A stretch of DNA of 64,000 nucleotides from assembly GCA_942493215.1 (NCBI GenBank), contig OW818670.1, forward strand, positions 558,001 through 622,000, in the 5' to 3' direction. The notes beneath the pieces were generated by a model. It had not been told where the DNA came from. It searched no databases and saw only the letters and a list, made by a program, of their open reading frames with translations. Below, piece after piece: positions 8,522-17,738 of this stretch (its first letter is position 1; each line of letters starts with the position of its first letter). The position numbers were made by a program, and so were the translations under genes. Source of the stretch: G942493215 sp942493215 (GTDB taxonomy: Bacteria; Bacillota_I; Bacilli_A; RF39; UBA660).

Positions 8522-9829
8522 GTGGATTTAGGATTAATATTATTAGCAATAAATTCAGCCATATTTTCTAATTTTGCTTTGTTATACATTGTATCTAAAC
8601 TTGTAGATAAAAATTTATTTGCTAATATCAAACATTTTATCCTTTGTTATCTTTTTTTGATAATTTTTTCGTCGGGAATGTATCTTGTTACTAATAATTT
8701 ATTACGAATATTATTATATTATTTAATACTGATACCAGTTTGTAAAATAATGTTTTCAGAAAAATTATATAAAATAATTTGTTCTACATTTTTAGCCTAT
8801 GTATTAATGGCAGCTTCTGAAATGTTAACAGCAATAATATTAATCTTTTTTCAAAATGGAGATCAATATATTTTCCATTCTTATACATTAAACGTATTTG
8901 TAAACATTATAATATTTACCTTTGGAATATTAATGGCCGAAAACAAAAAGTTAATAGATGTATTAAAGAGGATAATTAGTTTATTAGATAACGTTATGAT
9001 GACAAAAGTATTAGTTGCGTCTGTTATTGGGATTTTTTTAGTATTTTTTATTCTTTTTTGCAGTTATTTTCGTTTATCAACAATCTACCTATTGGTAACC
9101 GACTTTTTATTTTTATGCTGCTATATTTACATAATATATATATACTTTAAAGAAATAAATTTAAACGTTGTTATAAAAAAAGAATATGATGATCTTTTAG
9201 TAAACGTTAATGAATATGAGAGGATATATAATATTCAAAAAATGATTGCTCATGAACATAAAAATCAATTATTAACCATTAAAAGCTTAGTTAATAAAAA
9301 AGACAAAAAACTTATGTCTTATGTTGATGGCATTATTTCTAGTGATTTATTAGATGACAATGAATGGTTTAATAAGTTAAACTTTATTCCTAATGGTGGC
9401 ATACGTGGGATTTTATATTATAAAATACTTGAAATGAAAGAAAAGAAAATCAATGTTGATTTTATAATAAGTAAAAACATAAATGCAAAGATTATGGCGG
9501 ATATATCTCTAAACACAAATATTAATTTGTGTAAAATATTAGGTGTTATTTTAGATAATGCTATTGAGGCCTTAAAGAACGAAAAAGAAAAAAATATATC
9601 CATTGAATTTTATTGCAATGAAAATAAAGTTGTTATAGCTATTTCAAATAATTATTCAGGAAATGTTGAGTTTTCTAAAATGGGTATAAAACAGTTTTCA
9701 ACTAAAGGTGAGAATCACGGCTATGGTTTGCGGCTTGTTAAATATTTAGTTAATCAAGATGATAATCTTGAAAATCAAAAAGAAATAAATGGCAACATTT
9801 TTACCCAACTAATAAAAATAAGAGCATAG
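8522..9829 (+). CDS. agrC: AgrC-like sensor histidine kinase
   Basis: 435 residues. Six or seven hydrophobic segments fill the first ~210 residues (the peptide-sensing membrane domain). The dimerisation helix carries His244 in AHEHKN, matching the H-x3-N pattern of HPK10 kinases. The ATPase domain has the N box ILGVILDNAIEAL and the G box GYGLRLVKYL. It would detect the cyclic peptide made from AgrD and phosphorylate AgrA. GTG start at 8522. It converges with agrD-agrB across a terminator. Confidence 0.88.
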   Translation: MDLGLILLAINSAIFSNFALLYIVSKLVDKNLFANIKHFILCYLFLIIFSSGMYLVTNNLLRILLYYLILIPVCKIMFSEKLYKIICSTFLAYVLMAASEMLTAIILIFFQNGDQYIFHSYTLNVFVNIIIFTFGILMAENKKLIDVLKRIISLLDNVMMTKVLVASVIGIFLVFFILFCSYFRLSTIYLLVTDFLFLCCYIYIIYIYFKEINLNVVIKKEYDDLLVNVNEYERIYNIQKMIAHEHKNQLLTIKSLVNKKDKKLMSYVDGIISSDLLDDNEWFNKLNFIPNGGIRGILYYKILEMKEKKINVDFIISKNINAKIMADISLNTNINLCKILGVILDNAIEALKNEKEKNISIEFYCNENKVVIAISNNYSGNVEFSKMGIKQFSTKGENHGYGLRLVKYLVNQDDNLENQKEINGNIFTQLIKIRA

Positions 9830-9840
9830 CTCTTATTTTT
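9815..9840 (+). terminator. Terminator at the agrC / agrD convergence
   Basis: Stem AAAATAAGAGC (9815-9825) / GCTCTTATTTT (9829-9839) with ATA loop; it overlaps the agrC stop codon. The A-rich 5' arm means it could also serve transcripts from the minus strand. Confidence 0.75.
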
Positions 9841-9848
9841 TAATAAAA

Positions 9849-9971
9849 CTAATTAATTAGGTTTTCAGGTATTTCTGGTTCATCAAGCCATATAATAACG
9901 CAGGCATTACTTCCTAATTTAGCAAATAATTCGCCAACACTTGCTAAAGAAGCTGCTAAAAATCCAAACAT
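9849..9971 (-). CDS. agrD: AgrD-like autoinducing peptide precursor
   Basis: 40 residues. RBS AAAGGAGGTG lies just upstream of the ATG at 9971. Three parts match AgrD: an N-terminal amphipathic helix (MFGFLAASLASVGELFAKLG), a core SNACVIIWL with one Cys (Cys24), and an acidic tail DEPEIPENL that aligns with DEVEVPKEL of S. aureus AgrD. AgrB would cut before the tail and close a thiolactone from Cys24. The ring is CVIIW (5 residues) or CVIIWL (6); the sequence does not decide. Confidence 0.88.
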   Translation of the reverse strand: MFGFLAASLASVGELFAKLGSNACVIIWLDEPEIPENLIN

Positions 9972-9996
9972 AATTTCACCTCCTTTAATTCTATTT

Positions 9997-10605
9997 TTAA
10001 AAATAAAATTTAATACAATTACGTTGGTAATTGTAAGGCTGATCAAAAACTTTATATGATAAAGGTGAGATTATAAAACATTGTAATAATAATGCCAAGA
10101 TGAGATTACTACTTACATAAGAATCTTTAATTAGAAGTGACAAAACAACATATAAAATAGAAATTAAAACAGATACATATTTCAAAAATATTCGTCTTTT
10201 TTTACTAATAATCGGTCTTTTAATTGTATCAGCAGGTGCATAAATGAACATTAGAATAAGTGATAAAATCCCTAATAAACTTTTTGTCATTAAATTCATA
10301 TAAATAGCTTTTCCTAAAAAAGGTAATCCAATAAATAAAATCAATGAAATAGCAAGACAAATCCAACTTTTTCCAGCATGAACACCAAAAGAGAACAATC
10401 TTACAAAATTGTAGAATAGTAAAAAAACTACCAATTCATTTATTATATTTAATAAAAAGGCAACCATTAAAATAACAATACTTTTAGTAATTAGAATATA
10501 GATTGATTCTAGGCCATATTTTATTTCTGGAATCTTATTGTTATCATATTTTGGATAATATTTTTTTATAAAACTTAGTGTTTTTTTTACAACAAATTCT
10601 CTCAA
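9997..10605 (-). CDS. agrB: AgrB-like membrane endopeptidase
   Basis: 202 residues with several membrane segments. The catalytic pair is His76 (RLFSFGVHAG) and Cys83 (SWIC), in the spacing of AgrB enzymes. AgrB cleaves AgrD at the C-terminal tail and forms the thiolactone. TTG start at 10605 with AAGGGG eight bases upstream. It lies 25 bp upstream of agrD on the same strand, so B and D form a separate operon facing agrA-agrC. Confidence 0.9.
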   Translation of the reverse strand: MREFVVKKTLSFIKKYYPKYDNNKIPEIKYGLESIYILITKSIVILMVAFLLNIINELVVFLLFYNFVRLFSFGVHAGKSWICLAISLILFIGLPFLGKAIYMNLMTKSLLGILSLILMFIYAPADTIKRPIISKKRRIFLKYVSVLISILYVVLSLLIKDSYVSSNLILALLLQCFIISPLSYKVFDQPYNYQRNCIKFYF

Positions 10606-10910
10606 AGCAATAACCCCTTAATTTAATTAGATTTTAGCATTTACCATACTCTTGGTTTTAAAATATGTCTTAAATTGTCGAATTTATGCTTGAATATTGA
10701 AAAGTTACTTAAAAATTAAGCGAAAAACCATTTCAAGCCTAAAATCAACTATTTCAAACGTTAAGCTATAAAACAATTGCTACACCATGCTATGATTAAC
10801 AGCGGTTGCAGTAATACATATATTGTCGTTTTTTGTCTTTTACAATTTCTTGAAACGGACAGTATAGGAGTGTATATTTAATATTGTAAGAGGTAATAGG
10901 AGGGAGATTA
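10606..10910. other. Intergenic region between divergent agrB and csp
   Basis: About 305 bp holding the agrBD control region and the csp promoter. AACGTTAAG at 10757-10765 fits the published LytTR half-site consensus, and AAAGTTACT at 10701-10709 fits at 8 of 9 positions. They are 56 bp apart rather than the usual ~20, so an AgrA operator is only a possibility. No gene seen. Confidence 0.35.
10850..10878 (+). promoter_or_regulatory. Candidate promoter of cold-shock gene
   Basis: TTGAAA at 10850-10855, 17-nt spacer, TATATT at 10873-10878. An alternative is TTTACA (10839) with TATAGG (10863), spacer 18. Confidence 0.45.
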
Positions 10911-11126
10911 ATGATGAGAGGTAAGGTAAAGTGGTTTAACAACGAAAAGGGATTCGGCTTTATCGAATATAAGGAGAATGAAGATATTTTTGTCCATTAT
11001 TCGGCTATCTTAACAGAAGGCTATAAAACATTGGTCGAAGGGCAATATGTTGAATTTGATTTAGTTCAAACAGATAAAGGATTACAAGCAAAAAATGTCA
11101 TTGAAATTAAAACTGCCTTAGTTTAG
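10911..11126 (+). CDS. csp: Cold-shock protein (CspA family)
   Basis: 71 residues: one cold-shock OB fold with RNP1 KGFGFIEY and RNP2 DIFVHYSAI. These proteins bind single-stranded RNA and melt structure at low temperature. RBS AGGAGGG ends 6 nt before ATG 10911; ATG 10914 is also possible and would give the more usual MRGKVKWFN start. Monocistronic between its own promoter and terminator. Confidence 0.95.
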   Translation: MMRGKVKWFNNEKGFGFIEYKENEDIFVHYSAILTEGYKTLVEGQYVEFDLVQTDKGLQAKNVIEIKTALV

Positions 11127-11139
11127 CAGTTTTTTTATT
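11109..11139 (+). terminator. Terminator of csp
   Basis: Stem AAAACTGC (11109-11116) / GCAGTTTT (11126-11133), 9-nt loop, long T run. The 5' arm is inside the csp coding sequence. Confidence 0.85.
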
Positions 11140-11167
11140 TTTTTTAACCATTCTATCACAAATGTTA

Positions 11168-11176
11168 TGGTATAAT
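11168..11176 (+). promoter_or_regulatory. Extended -10 promoter of hpf
   Basis: TGG-TATAAT with no clear -35 element; 25 nt upstream of the hpf ATG. Confidence 0.6.
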
Positions 11177-11200
11177 ATAATAAGAAAGGATGGATGATAA

Positions 11201-11728
11201 ATGAATTTTAATATTCGAGGCGACAAAGTAAAAGTTACAGAAGCAATTAAAAATTATGCTGAAGAAAAGATTAGTCGTATCAACAAATATTTTCATGATC
11301 ATGAAACTATGACTGCTAATGTTTTAATTAGAGTAAAAGGGATTGATCAAACGGTTGAGGTCACAATTAATAATGATAAAATGTTGTTACGGGCTGAAGA
11401 GTCTCATCGTGATTTATATGCGGCTATTGATTTAGTGGTAGATAAACTTGAACGTCAAATTCGTAAAAACAAGACGCGAATGACTAAAAAAAGTGTTAAA
11501 GATAATTATTATGAGTTTAATACTAGTTCTATTGATGCATTAAAAGAAGAAAATAAAATTGTTAAACGTAAAAAAGTTGAAATGAAACCTATGAGTGAAG
11601 ATGAGGCCATTCTTCAAATGAATTTAACAGATCATGAGTTTTTTGTTTATAAGAATATAGAAACAGATAAAATATGTGTTTTATATCGTCGTAAAGACAG
11701 CAATTACGGAGTTATTGAAACTAATTAG
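11201..11728 (+). CDS. hpf: Long-form ribosome hibernation promoting factor
   Basis: 175 residues. N-terminal HPF/YfiA fold (MNFNIRGDKVKVTEAIKNYAEEK) with basic residues, a linker, then the C-terminal dimerisation domain of the long form (MKPMSEDEAILQMNLTDHEF). Long HPF pairs 70S ribosomes into inactive 100S dimers. RBS AAAGGATGG. It precedes secA, as in many Firmicutes, but a terminator separates them here. Confidence 0.95.
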   Translation: MNFNIRGDKVKVTEAIKNYAEEKISRINKYFHDHETMTANVLIRVKGIDQTVEVTINNDKMLLRAEESHRDLYAAIDLVVDKLERQIRKNKTRMTKKSVKDNYYEFNTSSIDALKEENKIVKRKKVEMKPMSEDEAILQMNLTDHEFFVYKNIETDKICVLYRRKDSNYGVIETN

Positions 11729-11750
11729 TAATAAACATTTTATATACATG

Positions 11751-11789
11751 ATGAAAGAAAGAGTAATACGCAATAATCTCTTTCTTTTT
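11751..11789 (+). terminator. Terminator after hpf
   Basis: Stem AAAGAAAGAG (11754-11763) / CTCTTTCTTT (11778-11787), 14-nt loop, T run. Confidence 0.7.
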
Positions 11790-11852
11790 AATGAAAAGAC
11801 TATTCTTTTTAACAAATATTTGGTAAAATAATATCTATGGAGGATTGAAATT

Positions 11853-14348
11853 ATGAGTTTTTTTAAAAAAGTATTTGATCACGAATATAAGCAATTAGAA
11901 AAATTCAAAGCCATAGCTGACGAGGTTATGAAACTAGAAGAAAAAATGGCTCATCTTAGTGATGATGAATTAAAAGCTAAGACCCAAGAGTTTAAAAATC
12001 GTTTAAAAAACGGAGAAACTCTTGAAGATATAAAAGTAGAGGCTTTTGCTGTAGTTAGAGAAGCTGCTTACCGTGTAACTGGCGAGAAACCATTCTATGT
12101 ACAAATAGTTGGTGGTTTAGCCATTCATGACGGTAATATTGCTGAGATGAAAACCGGAGAAGGTAAAACACTTGTGGCAACTATGCCAGCTTATTTAAAT
12201 GCTTTATCTGGTGAGAGTGTTCATATTATAACAGTAAATGAATTTCTAGCGTCTCGTGATGCTGGTCATTATGTAGGAGATGTTTATCGTTTCTTAGGAC
12301 TAACAGTTGGTATTAATTTAAGAGAAATGACTACGAGTGAAAAACAAGCCGCTTATAATTGTGATGTTTTATATACAACTAATAACGAATTAGGATTTGA
12401 TTATCTTCGCGATAACATGGTTATTAAATCTGAAAACAGGGTTCAAAGACCACTTAGTTTTGCTATTGTTGATGAAGTTGACTCAGTTTTAATTGATGAA
12501 GCTAGAACACCACTTATTATTTCTGGTGGTAGTATGCAATCAGCTAATTTATATATTCAAGCTGATCGTTTTGCTAAAACTTTAAAAGAAAATAATGGTT
12601 ATATCTATGATGAAAAAATTAAGGCCGTAGCATTAGATGAACAAGGTATTAATGCAGCAGAAAAAGCTTTTGGTTTAGACAATTTATATGATATTAAAAA
12701 TACCACAATTGTTCACCACATTAATCAAGCTTTACGTGCTAACTTCGGTATGAAAAAAGATTTTGATTATGTTGTAACCGAAGATAAAGTTCTCATTGTT
12801 GATCAATTTACAGGACGTTTAATGCCAGGTCGGCAATTTAGTGAGGGATTACATCAAGCTATCGAGGCTAAAGAAGGTGTAACAATCAATGAAGAGACTA
12901 AAACTTTAGCAACTATTACTTTTCAAAATCTATTCCGTTTATATAAGAAACTATCAGGTATGACTGGTACGGCTAAAACCGAAGAAGAAGAATTCCGTGA
13001 CATATATAATATGTATGTTATATGTATCCCTACTAATAGACCAGTTATTCGTGAAGATTTTGCTGATTTATTGTTTGCTACTAAAGATGGTAAATATAAG
13101 GCCATTGTTAATGAGATAAAAGAAAGACATAAAAAAGGACAACCATTACTAGTCGGTACTATTGCTGTTGAGACTAGTGAATTGTTAAGTAATATGCTTA
13201 AGAAAGAACATATTCCTCATGAAGTATTGAATGCTAAGAACAATGCTCGTGAAGCTGAAATAGTTGCTAAAGCAGGTCAAAAAGGGTCTGTAACGATTGC
13301 TACTAATATGGCAGGTCGTGGAACTGATATTAAAATAGATGATGAAGTTAAATCATTAGGTGGCTTATTTGTTTTAGGAACAGAACGCCATGAATCGCGT
13401 CGTATTGATAATCAGTTGCGTGGTCGTTGTGGTCGTCAAGGTGATCCAGGAGCAACACAATTTTGTGTATCATTTGAAGATGAATTGATGGTTCGCTTTG
13501 GAACAGATCGAGCTAAACAAATGCTTCAAAATATTGGTTTCAATGATGATATGTCTATTCGAAATAAGTTCTTCTCTAATACCATTGAATCAGCTCAAAG
13601 ACGAGTTGAAGGAAATAACTTCGATATTCGTAAGAGTGTTCTTGAATATGATGATGTTATTAATCAACAACGTGAGATTATATATGAGAAACGTAATGAG
13701 ATACTAGATAGTGAATCAATTCATGAGAAAGTATTAGAAGCCTTTAAAAACTACGCTAATGATTTAGTTAGAAGTCACTTAGCTGCTGAAGGAAAAATTA
13801 CTAGTAACGATATTAGTGAAATAGTTGAAGCTATTAGTGAAACTCTACAATTTAAAGATGTTAATATTAGCGATTTAGATGGCAAATCACCAGAAGAGAT
13901 GATTGATACTATATACGATATAATAACTAATACATATGGCAAAAAAATGGATGAAGTACCACGTTCAATGGTTGATGATTTTGAAAAAGCCATTGCCCTT
14001 CGTGTTCTTGATACCCATTGGATGGAACACATTAATACGATGTCTTTATTAATGGAGGGTATTAAGTTACGTAGTTATGGTCAAGATAACCCATTACGAG
14101 CTTATACCTCTGAAGGATTTGCGTTATTTGACCAACTATTAAATACTGTTGATCGGGAAATAACTATTTATCTTTTAAGAGCTGAAGTAAGACAAAATAC
14201 GGAACGTAAACAAGTAGCCAAAGGTGAAGCCGTCGTTGATGCTACAAAAGTAAAGAAAGCAACACCCAAAAAAGTTAGTAAAATAGGTCGTAATGATCAA
14301 TGTCCTTGTGGCTCAGGTAAAAAGTATAAACAATGTTGTGGAAAGTAA
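11853..14348 (+). CDS. secA: Preprotein translocase ATPase SecA
   Basis: 831 residues, full length for a Firmicute SecA. Walker A MKTGEGKTL, DEAD-like VDEVDSVLIDEARTP, motif ATNMAGRGTDIK, and a C-terminal zinc-binding SEC-C motif (RNDQCPCGSGKKYKQCC). SecA drives preproteins through SecYEG; the many exported proteins at 40-61 kb are plausible clients. An extended -10 (TGG-TAAAAT, 11821-11829) and RBS GGAGG precede the ATG. Confidence 0.98.
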   Translation: MSFFKKVFDHEYKQLEKFKAIADEVMKLEEKMAHLSDDELKAKTQEFKNRLKNGETLEDIKVEAFAVVREAAYRVTGEKPFYVQIVGGLAIHDGNIAEMKTGEGKTLVATMPAYLNALSGESVHIITVNEFLASRDAGHYVGDVYRFLGLTVGINLREMTTSEKQAAYNCDVLYTTNNELGFDYLRDNMVIKSENRVQRPLSFAIVDEVDSVLIDEARTPLIISGGSMQSANLYIQADRFAKTLKENNGYIYDEKIKAVALDEQGINAAEKAFGLDNLYDIKNTTIVHHINQALRANFGMKKDFDYVVTEDKVLIVDQFTGRLMPGRQFSEGLHQAIEAKEGVTINEETKTLATITFQNLFRLYKKLSGMTGTAKTEEEEFRDIYNMYVICIPTNRPVIREDFADLLFATKDGKYKAIVNEIKERHKKGQPLLVGTIAVETSELLSNMLKKEHIPHEVLNAKNNAREAEIVAKAGQKGSVTIATNMAGRGTDIKIDDEVKSLGGLFVLGTERHESRRIDNQLRGRCGRQGDPGATQFCVSFEDELMVRFGTDRAKQMLQNIGFNDDMSIRNKFFSNTIESAQRRVEGNNFDIRKSVLEYDDVINQQREIIYEKRNEILDSESIHEKVLEAFKNYANDLVRSHLAAEGKITSNDISEIVEAISETLQFKDVNISDLDGKSPEEMIDTIYDIITNTYGKKMDEVPRSMVDDFEKAIALRVLDTHWMEHINTMSLLMEGIKLRSYGQDNPLRAYTSEGFALFDQLLNTVDREITIYLLRAEVRQNTERKQVAKGEAVVDATKVKKATPKKVSKIGRNDQCPCGSGKKYKQCCGK

Positions 14349-14370
14349 TAACCATAAGGGAGAATAGTTT

Positions 14371-15036
14371 ATGACTGATAGGTTTGAAGATGATATTAAG
14401 GAATACTACACGGTCTTACATAAACAAGATAATGATTTTGATATAGAGAATGTCGAATCAGTAAAACTTCCTCATAAAATAATAAAAGTTCCGTTAATTA
14501 GACAGGCCCATGACTTTACTTGTGGAGTTGCTTGTACTGAATCGATAATTAGATATATGGGATATAGTTTTGATGCCGGAGAAGACAGGCTAATAAAGAA
14601 ACTAAAAACTTCAATAATTAGTGGTACAGATAATAGTTATATTGCAAAATTTTTAAATTCAATAACTATTAATGATGGAGAGGCAAGCCCATTAAAGGCA
14701 ACTCCTAAAGCAAACCTTTCAATAAGTGAATTAACAGAATATTTAGACAATGATCAGCCAGTTATTTGTATTATTCAAGCTTGGGGTGGAGAAAACAAAG
14801 ACTGGTATACAAAAAATGATAATGGTCACTATGTGATAGCGATTGGTTATGATGAACAGAATATTTATTTTATGGATCCTCTAACTAGTAATGCCTATAC
14901 ATATATTAGTAAAGAAGATTTTGACATAAGATGGCACGATATTGATGAAAATGAGTTGTTAGTTCATTATGGAATTATTATTGAATATGAATCATCCATT
15001 AAAAATGAAACAAATGTTGCATATCCATTAAAATAA
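14371..15036 (+). CDS. C39-like papain-fold peptidase
   Basis: 221 residues without a signal peptide. Papain-like triad candidates are Cys51 (HDFTCGVAC), His153 (GHYVIAIGYD) and Asp169 (YFMDP). C39 and C39-like folds either cut double-glycine leaders of exported peptides or act as stand-alone proteases. Here there is no ABC transporter fused or adjacent, so the substrate is unknown. It follows secA by 22 bp and may be co-transcribed with it. Confidence 0.75.
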   Translation: MTDRFEDDIKEYYTVLHKQDNDFDIENVESVKLPHKIIKVPLIRQAHDFTCGVACTESIIRYMGYSFDAGEDRLIKKLKTSIISGTDNSYIAKFLNSITINDGEASPLKATPKANLSISELTEYLDNDQPVICIIQAWGGENKDWYTKNDNGHYVIAIGYDEQNIYFMDPLTSNAYTYISKEDFDIRWHDIDENELLVHYGIIIEYESSIKNETNVAYPLK

Positions 15037-15093
15037 AAAAGTTTAATTGTTAAAAAATAAGAAAAAATGTTTTGGAAGGCAGAGGTAAGGAAT

Positions 15094-15900
15094 ATGAATG
15101 AAAAGAAAAAAGTAATGATTTTATTAGCTATTGTTTTCGTAATAGTAGCTATAATTGTATCCTCAATAATAGTAGATAATATTAAGAGTAATGGTGTTTA
15201 TAAAGAATTTGAAAATAGTCTAAAAGGTAATACTAATGAAATAGTTTATCTAGGTAGTAAAACAAGTGGATATAGTACTGCTGTAGAACCAATTCTAAAT
15301 GGTTATGCTGATAAGTATAAATTTAGTTACTCATATATCAATACTGATAATTTAAGTACTGGTAGTTTGAATGTCATTTTAGGTAAAGCTAATATTGACG
15401 ATAGTAGCTTTGTTCCTGCTTATATTGTTGTAGGTAAGGATGGTAAAATAGTAGATAAAATAAATGCCAGTACTTCTGAAGAAAAAGCTATTTTTGAATT
15501 TTTGCAAAAATATGGTTTTATTACAACCGGTACTGAATATACTAGCAGTAGTAATTTAACATATGTAACGGCTTCTAAGTTTGTTGATTTAGTAAAAGGA
15601 ACTGAACGTTCAGTTATTGTTATTGGTCAAACAACTTGTAGTCATTGTATTGCTGTTCGCCCAACATTAAGTGCAATTGCAAGCGAAGAAAAGATTGCTG
15701 TTTATTATATTGATTATAATACTTTATCTGAAGATGATCAAAATTTAGTATTAAATTCATTAGATTATCTAAAAAATAATGAGTGGGGAACACCTTTAAT
15801 GCTAGTTGTTGAAAATAATAAACTTATTAATTCACTTCCTGGTGAAACAACTAAAGCTAACTATGTTAATTTCCTAAAAGAAAATGGAGTATTAAAATAA
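15094..15900 (+). CDS. Membrane-anchored tandem thioredoxin-like protein
   Basis: 268 residues from ATG 15094, chosen because GAGGTAAGG lies just upstream; an ATG at 15067 has no RBS. One N-terminal transmembrane helix (residues ~6-26), then two thioredoxin-like halves. The first lacks CxxC; the second has Cys182-Ser-His-Cys185 and the cis-Pro region WGTPLMLVV. It resembles bacteriocin-transport accessory proteins and other extracytoplasmic thiol oxidoreductases. A role in disulfides of secreted Cys-containing proteins is inference. The next gene starts 2 nt after the stop. Confidence 0.75.
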   Translation: MNEKKKVMILLAIVFVIVAIIVSSIIVDNIKSNGVYKEFENSLKGNTNEIVYLGSKTSGYSTAVEPILNGYADKYKFSYSYINTDNLSTGSLNVILGKANIDDSSFVPAYIVVGKDGKIVDKINASTSEEKAIFEFLQKYGFITTGTEYTSSSNLTYVTASKFVDLVKGTERSVIVIGQTTCSHCIAVRPTLSAIASEEKIAVYYIDYNTLSEDDQNLVLNSLDYLKNNEWGTPLMLVVENNKLINSLPGETTKANYVNFLKENGVLK

Positions 15901-15901
15901 T

Positions 15902-16360
15902 ATGGTGAATATTGTTTACCAAAAAGTTCGTGAATTTAAAAGAAAGTATCCTTGGACTATTGCTTGGCGGTTGCGCGCTAATAGTTCAGTTATTAATATG
16001 CATTTAAATCCCGGTGAAGAAGTATTATATGCTTTTGCAGCCCAAAAAGGCGAAAGTATGAATCTTATTAATACTTTTGCTGTCGCACTTACTAATAAAC
16101 GTATTCTTTTAGGCCAAAAGAGACTACTATTTGGATATTTCTATACAGCGGTTACACCTGATATGTTTAATGATTTAAAGGTAAGTTCAGGACTAATATG
16201 GGGTAAAGTTTATATTGATACAATTAAAGAATTCATAACTCTATCAACTATTCAAAATGCTGCTCTAATTGATATTGAAACAGCTATTACGGAATATATG
16301 ATGGAAGAAAAAAGAAAATATATGCAACGGGATCATAACTGTCAAAAAGATGGAAAATAA
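15902..16360 (+). CDS. Bacterial PH-like domain protein
   Basis: 152 residues. The segment NPGEEVLYAFAAQKG, then FAVALTNKRILLGQK and the following beta strands fit a bacterial pleckstrin-homology-like domain (bPH family); a C-terminal helix follows. No membrane segment. Function unknown; such proteins often act at membranes. It directly follows the thioredoxin-like gene, so the two are probably translated together. Confidence 0.6.
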   Translation: MVNIVYQKVREFKRKYPWTIAWRLRANSSVINMHLNPGEEVLYAFAAQKGESMNLINTFAVALTNKRILLGQKRLLFGYFYTAVTPDMFNDLKVSSGLIWGKVYIDTIKEFITLSTIQNAALIDIETAITEYMMEEKRKYMQRDHNCQKDGK

Positions 16361-16400
16361 AATGTTTTTCATCTTTTTATATGGGAAAATAGAGATAAGC

Positions 16401-16429
16401 TTGAAAAAAGTTATAACTTTATATATAAT
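16401..16429 (+). promoter_or_regulatory. Consensus-like promoter
   Basis: TTGAAA at 16401-16406, 17-nt spacer, TATAAT at 16424-16429, upstream of the exported protein at 16453. Confidence 0.75.
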
Positions 16430-16452
16430 TAGATTAATACTAGGAGGGGAAA

Positions 16453-17718
16453 ATGAAACAATTACTTAAAGTTCTACTGTCTCTATTTGCAGTTTTCTAT
16501 ATTGTGCAAATATTGTTTCTTTTTTTTGGACCAGGATATGAGACTAATTATCGTCTAAATGATAATGGAAGTGTTTTTACTATTGATGAAAAATACCAAA
16601 AAAATAGCTTATATCAACTATCTAATTACTATATAACAATCAGTTTAAATAATCAGAGTTTTGACTACCAATTAGTTAAGACTAAAAATATGGGAACAAG
16701 AATTATTAATTCCATTAAATATTATAGTGATAGTAGTTATACTTGTATTTGGCCAATATTTAAGAATAGTGATGTTAAATATGACATAACTTGTTTAAAT
16801 AATGGGAATTTATTTTACTATCATGATATAAAGAATAAGGATAGTAATTTAGATCTTTTTGTTAATAATTTAAAAGAATATGATATAAATAATTTTGTTA
16901 ATGATGAAGGCCAATATAATCAAACCGATAATATCTTTTTATACCAAAATAATACTATCAAAGATTATAATTTATCATTATTAAGTGATCGAGTAGTCTA
17001 TTGCGCTAGTTATAATTATAACTTTTTTAATAAAATAAATGTTTTTAATGATAACACTTTAAGATTAGACACTAATTCTATATATACATATATTAATAAT
17101 TATCTTGTTATAGCGGATGGTACTACATCCAACAACTTTACAAAAATAATTTTAATTAATCAAGATGCCAGTAGTCACCAGACTATTGATACCTCAGATA
17201 TTTCATCTAATTCTTATATTGAGGGCGTAGTTGGTAATAGTGTCTACTTAATAGATCGAAACACTAAAAAACAATATGAAATAAATGCTGATAATAAAAC
17301 CTCTTTAATAATAGGAACAGAAAAATCAGGTATTAAATATTACAACAATGGTCAGTGGGAAAATAGGAGTTTTGAAGATGCCTTAAAAAACAATTTGATT
17401 TTTACACAAATAGTAAATGATGTTACGAACGATTTTACTGGGTATGATAGAGTTATAAAATATGGTGATAACAACATTGGTTATTACTATTACTTTAAAA
17501 TTAATAATGGTAAATATGATGTTTATTCTTCATCAATTAAGAATCCCCATCAATTAACTTATCTTTTTACTTCTAGTATGGACAAGATAAAATATGATGG
17601 TGACTATATATATTTTATTGATAACGGCTTATTAAAATATTATCATCACAGTAAAGGACTACGAACTTTAGTAAATATGCATAGTAGTATTATTGATTAT
17701 AATATTTATTATAATTAA
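16453..17718 (+). CDS. Unknown exported or membrane-anchored protein
   Basis: 421 residues. A single N-terminal hydrophobic helix (about residues 4-27, LLKVLLSLFAVFYIVQILFL) acts as signal or anchor; there is no lipobox Cys. The rest is Asn/Tyr-rich with recurring short beta-like segments (for example NLFYYHDIKN, VYLIDRNTKKQYEIN, YIYFIDNGLLKYYHH), reminiscent of a beta-propeller. That fold is inference and I do not recognise the family. RBS AGGAGGGG. The Nudix gene follows after 20 bp. Confidence 0.6.
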   Translation: MKQLLKVLLSLFAVFYIVQILFLFFGPGYETNYRLNDNGSVFTIDEKYQKNSLYQLSNYYITISLNNQSFDYQLVKTKNMGTRIINSIKYYSDSSYTCIWPIFKNSDVKYDITCLNNGNLFYYHDIKNKDSNLDLFVNNLKEYDINNFVNDEGQYNQTDNIFLYQNNTIKDYNLSLLSDRVVYCASYNYNFFNKINVFNDNTLRLDTNSIYTYINNYLVIADGTTSNNFTKIILINQDASSHQTIDTSDISSNSYIEGVVGNSVYLIDRNTKKQYEINADNKTSLIIGTEKSGIKYYNNGQWENRSFEDALKNNLIFTQIVNDVTNDFTGYDRVIKYGDNNIGYYYYFKINNGKYDVYSSSIKNPHQLTYLFTSSMDKIKYDGDYIYFIDNGLLKYYHHSKGLRTLVNMHSSIIDYNIYYN

Positions 17719-17738
17719 CATTAGTAAGGGGAAAAAGA

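Noticed and set aside
11853..14348. Frames of 60-85 codons inside secA and other long genes
   Set aside because: They lack ribosome binding sites and recognisable products, and are out-of-frame or antisense shadows of real genes.
14371..15036. Bacteriocin-maturation C39 transporter
   Set aside because: Only the peptidase fold is present; there are no ABC or membrane domains and no double-glycine precursor nearby.
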